Part shown: one piece after another, positions 5,822 through 7,565 of the stretch
Position numbering within the stretch: the stretch's first letter is position 1
Layout of the letters: each line of letters starts with the position of its first letter
Source: Natronohydrobacter sp.
Lineage (GTDB): Bacteria; Pseudomonadota; Alphaproteobacteria; Rhodobacterales; Rhodobacteraceae
Reading direction: 5' to 3'
Length of the DNA: 7,565 nucleotides
Assembly (NCBI GenBank): GCA_007116445.1
Contig: SKIM01000360.1
Location: forward strand, 1 to 7,565
The notes under the pieces: model-generated
Seen by the model: only the letters and a program-made list of their open reading frames with translations
Databases searched by the model: none
Told to the model about the DNA's origin: nothing
Translations under genes and position numbers: made by a program

Positions 5822-6741
5822 TCGACAGCCATACCGAGGGCGAGCCGACGCGCGTCATCCTCTCGGGCGGGCCAGAACTGGGCAAGGGCAGCATGGCCGA
5901 GCGCGCCGCGCGGCTGGCGCGGGACCATGGTGATTTCTGCAAATCGGTGATCTGCGAGCCGCGCGGGGCGGAGGCCATGGTCGGCGCGCTTCTGGTGCCG
6001 CCGCTCCGGCCGGACTCTGTGGCCGGGGTGATCTATTTCAACGCCGCCGGAAATCTGGGCATGTGCGGACATGCCACGATCGGGACTGCCATCACGCTGG
6101 CGCATCTGGGGCAGATCGGGCCGGGGCGGCACCGGCTGGAAACGCCCGTAGGGGGGGTGACGGTCGATCTGCATTCCGATCATGACGCCAGCATCACCAA
6201 TGTCGAAAGCTACCGGCTGCACAAGGCGGTCACAGTTGCGGTGCCGGGACTTGGCCCGGTCACAGGCGATATCGCCTGGGGCGGCAACTGGTTCTTCATC
6301 ACCCGCGATCTGCCTTGCGCCCTGGAGCCGGGACATATCCGCCAATTGACCGATGCGACCCTGCGCACCCGGCAGGCGCTGCAGGATCAGGGCTGGACCG
6401 GCAAAGGTGGTGCGTGGATTGATCATGTGATCCTGCTTGGTCCTTGCGACGGGGCCGATGCGCGTAATTTCGTGCTCTGTCCCAGTGGCGCTTATGACCG
6501 CTCGCCCTGCGGCACAGGCACATCGGCGCTGCTGGCCTGTCTGGCCGCCGACGGAAAGCTGAAGCCCGGCACGCCATGGGTGCAGAAAAGCATCATCGGC
6601 AGCACATACACGCTGCACTATGAAATGGGTGAAAACGGGGGGATCATCCCCACGATCTGCGGTCGCGCCTGGGTCACGGCCGAAGCCAGGCTGCATTTCG
6701 CCCCGGGTGATCCCTATGCCGCGGGTATAGGTGCAGCATAA
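5812..6741 (+). CDS. lhpA: 4-hydroxyproline 2-epimerase (proline racemase family)
   Basis: A 309-aa cytosolic cofactor-independent epimerase of the proline racemase superfamily, of usual length. Both catalytic cysteines are present: Cys85 in NLGMCGHATIG and Cys233 in DRSPCGTGTSA. The Cys/Cys pair fits racemase/epimerase rather than 3-hydroxyproline dehydratase, which has Ser or Thr at the first position. HTEGEPTRV (7-15), IAWGGNWFF (154-162) and the C-terminal GRAWVTAEARL (284-294) fit hydroxyproline epimerases. It would convert trans-4-hydroxy-L-proline to cis-4-hydroxy-D-proline, feeding a D-hydroxyproline dehydrogenase not seen here and then the deaminase encoded upstream. The ATG lies within the end of the preceding gene (10-bp overlap), with GGAG at 5797-5800 upstream, so translation is probably coupled. 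The frame is open further upstream, but MRVIDSHTEGEP is the family start. Proline racemase activity cannot be excluded. Confidence 0.88.
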   Translation: MRVIDSHTEGEPTRVILSGGPELGKGSMAERAARLARDHGDFCKSVICEPRGAEAMVGALLVPPLRPDSVAGVIYFNAAGNLGMCGHATIGTAITLAHLGQIGPGRHRLETPVGGVTVDLHSDHDASITNVESYRLHKAVTVAVPGLGPVTGDIAWGGNWFFITRDLPCALEPGHIRQLTDATLRTRQALQDQGWTGKGGAWIDHVILLGPCDGADARNFVLCPSGAYDRSPCGTGTSALLACLAADGKLKPGTPWVQKSIIGSTYTLHYEMGENGGIIPTICGRAWVTAEARLHFAPGDPYAAGIGAA

Positions 6742-6799
6742 GGCCGCCGACAGGCGCAGGGCCGCGTCTGCCCACAGATCATCACGCAAGAAGAGTGCC

Positions 6800-6853
6800 A
6801 TGACAGGTTTCGCGCAGAGCACAGGCGCAAGCGCCATGCAGGGGGGCAGCTGA
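6800..6853 (+). CDS. Possible 17-aa leader ORF abutting the next gene
   Basis: ATG 6800 opens a frame reading MTGFAQSTGASAMQGGS. Its TGA (6851-6853) shares one base with the next ATG in a TGATG junction. AAGAAGAG about 6 nt upstream could serve as a ribosome site. The peptide matches nothing I recognise. It might couple translation to the downstream gene or may be chance. Confidence 0.22.
   Translation: MTGFAQSTGASAMQGGS
6840..6846 (+). promoter_or_regulatory. Shine-Dalgarno of the second racemase-family gene
   Basis: AGGGGGG lies 6 nt before ATG 6853 and fixes that start, which also gives the family-like N-terminus MRSIRSIQIVGCHAEGEVGD. The site itself is a G6 run. Confidence 0.5.
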
Positions 6854-7565
6854 TGCGCTCGATACGGTCCATCCAGATTGTCGGCTGCCATGCCGAGGGC
6901 GAAGTGGGCGATATGATCACAGGCGGGGTGGCGCCGCCGCCGGGGGCCACGCTGTGGGAACAGGCGCGCTGGATCCATCAGGACGGCGCCTTGCGCGATT
7001 TCGTGCCGAATGAACCGCGCGGCGGGGTGTTTCGCCATGTCAATCTGCTCGTGCCCCCCCAAGGATCCGCGCGCGCAGATGGGCTTCATCATCATGGAGC
7101 CGGAACATACCCCGCCCATGTCAGGCTCGAATTCGATCTGCGTCTCGACGGTGCTGCTGGATACTGGCATCATCGAAATGCAGGAGCCTGAAACCCATAT
7201 GGTTCTGGAAGCCCCCGGCGGGCTGATCCATGTGCGCGCCGAATGTGCAGATGGCAAGGCGCAGCGGATTTTCGTGCGCAATGTGGCGTCTTTTGCGGGC
7301 CAGATGGACGCCGAGTTGCAGGTCGAGGGCATCGGCCGTCTGCGCGTCGATACGGCCTATGGCGGTGACAGTTTCGGGGTGGTCGATGCAGGTGGGCTGG
7401 GGCTGGAAATGGCCGCGCATGAAGCCCGCGACATCGCCGTTCTGGGCGCGCGGATCACTGCGGCGGCCAATGCGCAACTTGGCTTCACCCCCCCCCCCGA
7501 AAACCCCGATTGGCGGCATATCTCGTTCTGCCTGTTCGCCACCGCGCCGCAGGACGGACCGGACG
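6853..7565 (+). pseudogene. Second proline-racemase-family gene, frameshifted at a C7 run and cut by the window end
   Basis: Residues 1-69 (starting MRSIRSIQIVGCHAEGEVGD and ending RHVNLLVPP) read from ATG 6853. After the C7 run at 7054-7060 the frame becomes unrelated and stops at 7191. Dropping one C gives VPPKDPRAQMGFIIMEPE and a continuous family protein to base 7565, including TPPMSGSNSICVSTVLLDTG, MVLEAPGGLIHVRAE, RVDTAYGGDSF and ENPDWRHISFCLF. In the restored protein Ser90 (PMSGS) stands where Cys/Cys epimerases have cysteine. That is the Ser/Thr-Cys type, which includes trans-3-hydroxyproline dehydratases; the second catalytic position is outside the window. About 237 of an expected 340 or so residues are present. 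A C11 tract (7488-7498) keeps the frame open as TPPPEN. The break may be real, phase-variable or a sequencing error. It lies 111 bp after the epimerase gene, probably in the same operon. Confidence 0.8.

Noticed and set aside
6151..6157. G7 run within the epimerase gene as a second frameshift site
   Set aside because: The frame continues correctly through it (VGGV) and all downstream motifs are intact.
5713..7332. 539-aa minus-strand open frame
   Set aside because: It lies antisense to three recognisable proline-catabolism genes, its translation is low-complexity and matches no family, and no ribosome site is evident.

Overview
The window looks like chromosomal DNA from a GC-rich alphaproteobacterium, most likely a member of the Rhodobacteraceae. 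Three things point there. A GTTC-N7-GTTC LexA box of the alphaproteobacterial type precedes an mmcB-like DNA-repair gene. A short PabB overlaps a PabC-like aminotransferase gene. The DHDPS-family and proline-racemase-family proteins resemble those of rhodobacterial hydroxyproline loci. These are judgements from recalled family features; no search was run.

Left end, minus strand (1-1196): a folate (p-aminobenzoate) module. pabB (36-1196) overlaps by 49 bp the start of a class-IV aminotransferase gene (pabC-like) that leaves the window at base 1. Then, on the plus strand, come a small two-TM membrane protein with a run of eight aspartates (1378-1737) and mmcB (1937-2392). The mmcB promoter carries a LexA operator, so it is probably SOS-induced and possibly leaderless.

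Middle: a 321-bp gap (2393-2713) holds a degenerate palindromic repeat-like element and a PhoB-box-like direct repeat just upstream of a 665-aa Tat-exported metallophosphatase/5'-nucleotidase-family gene (2714-4711). That gene ends at a GC hairpin terminator. The protein keeps all the expected metal ligands but has lost the usual GGGIR substrate loop in its C-terminal domain, so its substrate is uncertain.

Right end (4862-7565): an apparent catabolic operon for hydroxyproline. It holds a DHDPS/NAL-family protein, most likely 1-pyrroline-4-hydroxy-2-carboxylate deaminase; an overlapping Cys/Cys proline-racemase-family 4-hydroxyproline 2-epimerase; and a second, Ser-type proline-racemase-family gene. 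The second paralogue is broken as read by a single extra C in a C7 tract, carries a further C11 tract, and runs off the window. Two dyads flank or overlap the predicted operon promoter and are candidate operators. The D-hydroxyproline dehydrogenase and the ketoglutarate-semialdehyde dehydrogenase needed to complete the pathway are not in the window.

No RNA gene, insertion sequence, phage gene or CRISPR array was seen, and no clearly novel multi-gene system. The items most worth a second look are the homopolymer frameshift, the altered nucleotidase loop, and the two regulatory sites (LexA, PhoB).
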